Shown: positions 6,715 through 6,803 of the stretch, piece after piece
Position numbering within the stretch: the stretch's first letter is position 1
Layout: each line of letters starts with the position of its first letter
From: Pseudomonadota bacterium
Lineage (GTDB): Bacteria; BMS3Abin14
Length of the DNA: 6,803 nucleotides
Reading direction: 5' to 3'
Assembly: GCA_003229755.1 (NCBI GenBank)
Contig: QIFJ01000019.1
Span: forward strand, 1 to 6,803
Notes under the pieces: generated by a model
The model's input: only the letters and a program-made list of their open reading frames with translations
Told to the model about the DNA's origin: nothing
The model's database searches: none
Made by a program: the position numbers and the translations under genes

Positions 6715-6803
6715 ATGGTGGAATTTTATCTGGATTTTGAAAAACCGATAGTAGAGCTGGAACGGAAGATCTCCGAACTTCGCCACGCCGAAGCGGAAGA
6801 GCC
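6715..6803 (+). CDS. accA: Acetyl-CoA carboxylase carboxyltransferase subunit alpha, N-terminal fragment (cut by window end)
   Basis: Only 29 complete codons plus two bases are in view, and the frame is open to the window edge. The start MVEFYLDFEKPIVELERKISELR matches the characteristic AccA opening, as in E. coli LDFEQPIAELEAKI, with a charged helix following. AccA pairs with AccD to transfer the carboxyl group from carboxybiotin to acetyl-CoA, giving malonyl-CoA, the first committed step of fatty acid synthesis in the cytosol. The catalytic region lies beyond the window, so integrity cannot be judged. Support comes from the strong ribosome binding site, the 9-nt spacing from dnaE and the known dnaE-accA neighbourhood in many Gram-negative bacteria. 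The truncation is a window artefact, not a pseudogene sign. Confidence 0.9.
   Translation, partial: MVEFYLDFEKPIVELERKISELRHAEAEE

Overview
The window carries four co-directional housekeeping genes on the + strand: guaB (IMP dehydrogenase), guaA (GMP synthase), dnaE (replicative DNA polymerase III alpha subunit) and the first 29 codons of accA (acetyl-CoA carboxylase carboxyltransferase alpha subunit). All three complete proteins are full length, with intact catalytic motifs. No phage, insertion-sequence, defence or tRNA/rRNA material is visible. The sequence is a bacterial chromosomal segment. A full-length DnaE1-type polymerase directly followed by accA is typical of Gram-negative (proteobacterial) genomes. 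The intact metal-binding PHP domain, the near-balanced base composition by eye and the intergenic heptad repeats make a deltaproteobacterial or related anaerobe-type lineage my best guess. That placement is inference, not a taxonomic result.

Layout: positions 1-47 are a short leader with a good ribosome binding site. guaB fills 48-1520. A 133-nt gap (1521-1653) is the only substantial non-coding stretch. It holds a degenerate 7-nt tandem repeat (GTTTCGG-like) followed by an inverted block of the same repeat, and the two blocks can fold into an imperfect stem. It ends in the guaA ribosome binding site and a TTG start codon. guaA (1654-3222), dnaE (3232-6705) and accA (from 6715) are separated by only 9 nt each. 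At both of those junctions the upstream stop codon is embedded in, or directly abuts, the downstream ribosome binding site, which suggests one transcript with translational coupling.

How the genes work together: GuaB and GuaA are the two consecutive steps IMP to XMP to GMP, which supply guanine nucleotides. DnaE consumes dGTP with the other dNTPs in chromosome replication. AccA belongs to the enzyme that commits carbon to fatty acid synthesis. The cluster therefore links nucleotide supply, DNA synthesis and membrane lipid synthesis, a plausible growth-related operon.

I found no convincing previously undescribed system. The items most worth a second look are the heptad-repeat element between guaB and guaA, the fully conserved PHP metal site in DnaE (possible built-in proofreading), and the gene order with stop codons overlapping ribosome binding sites.
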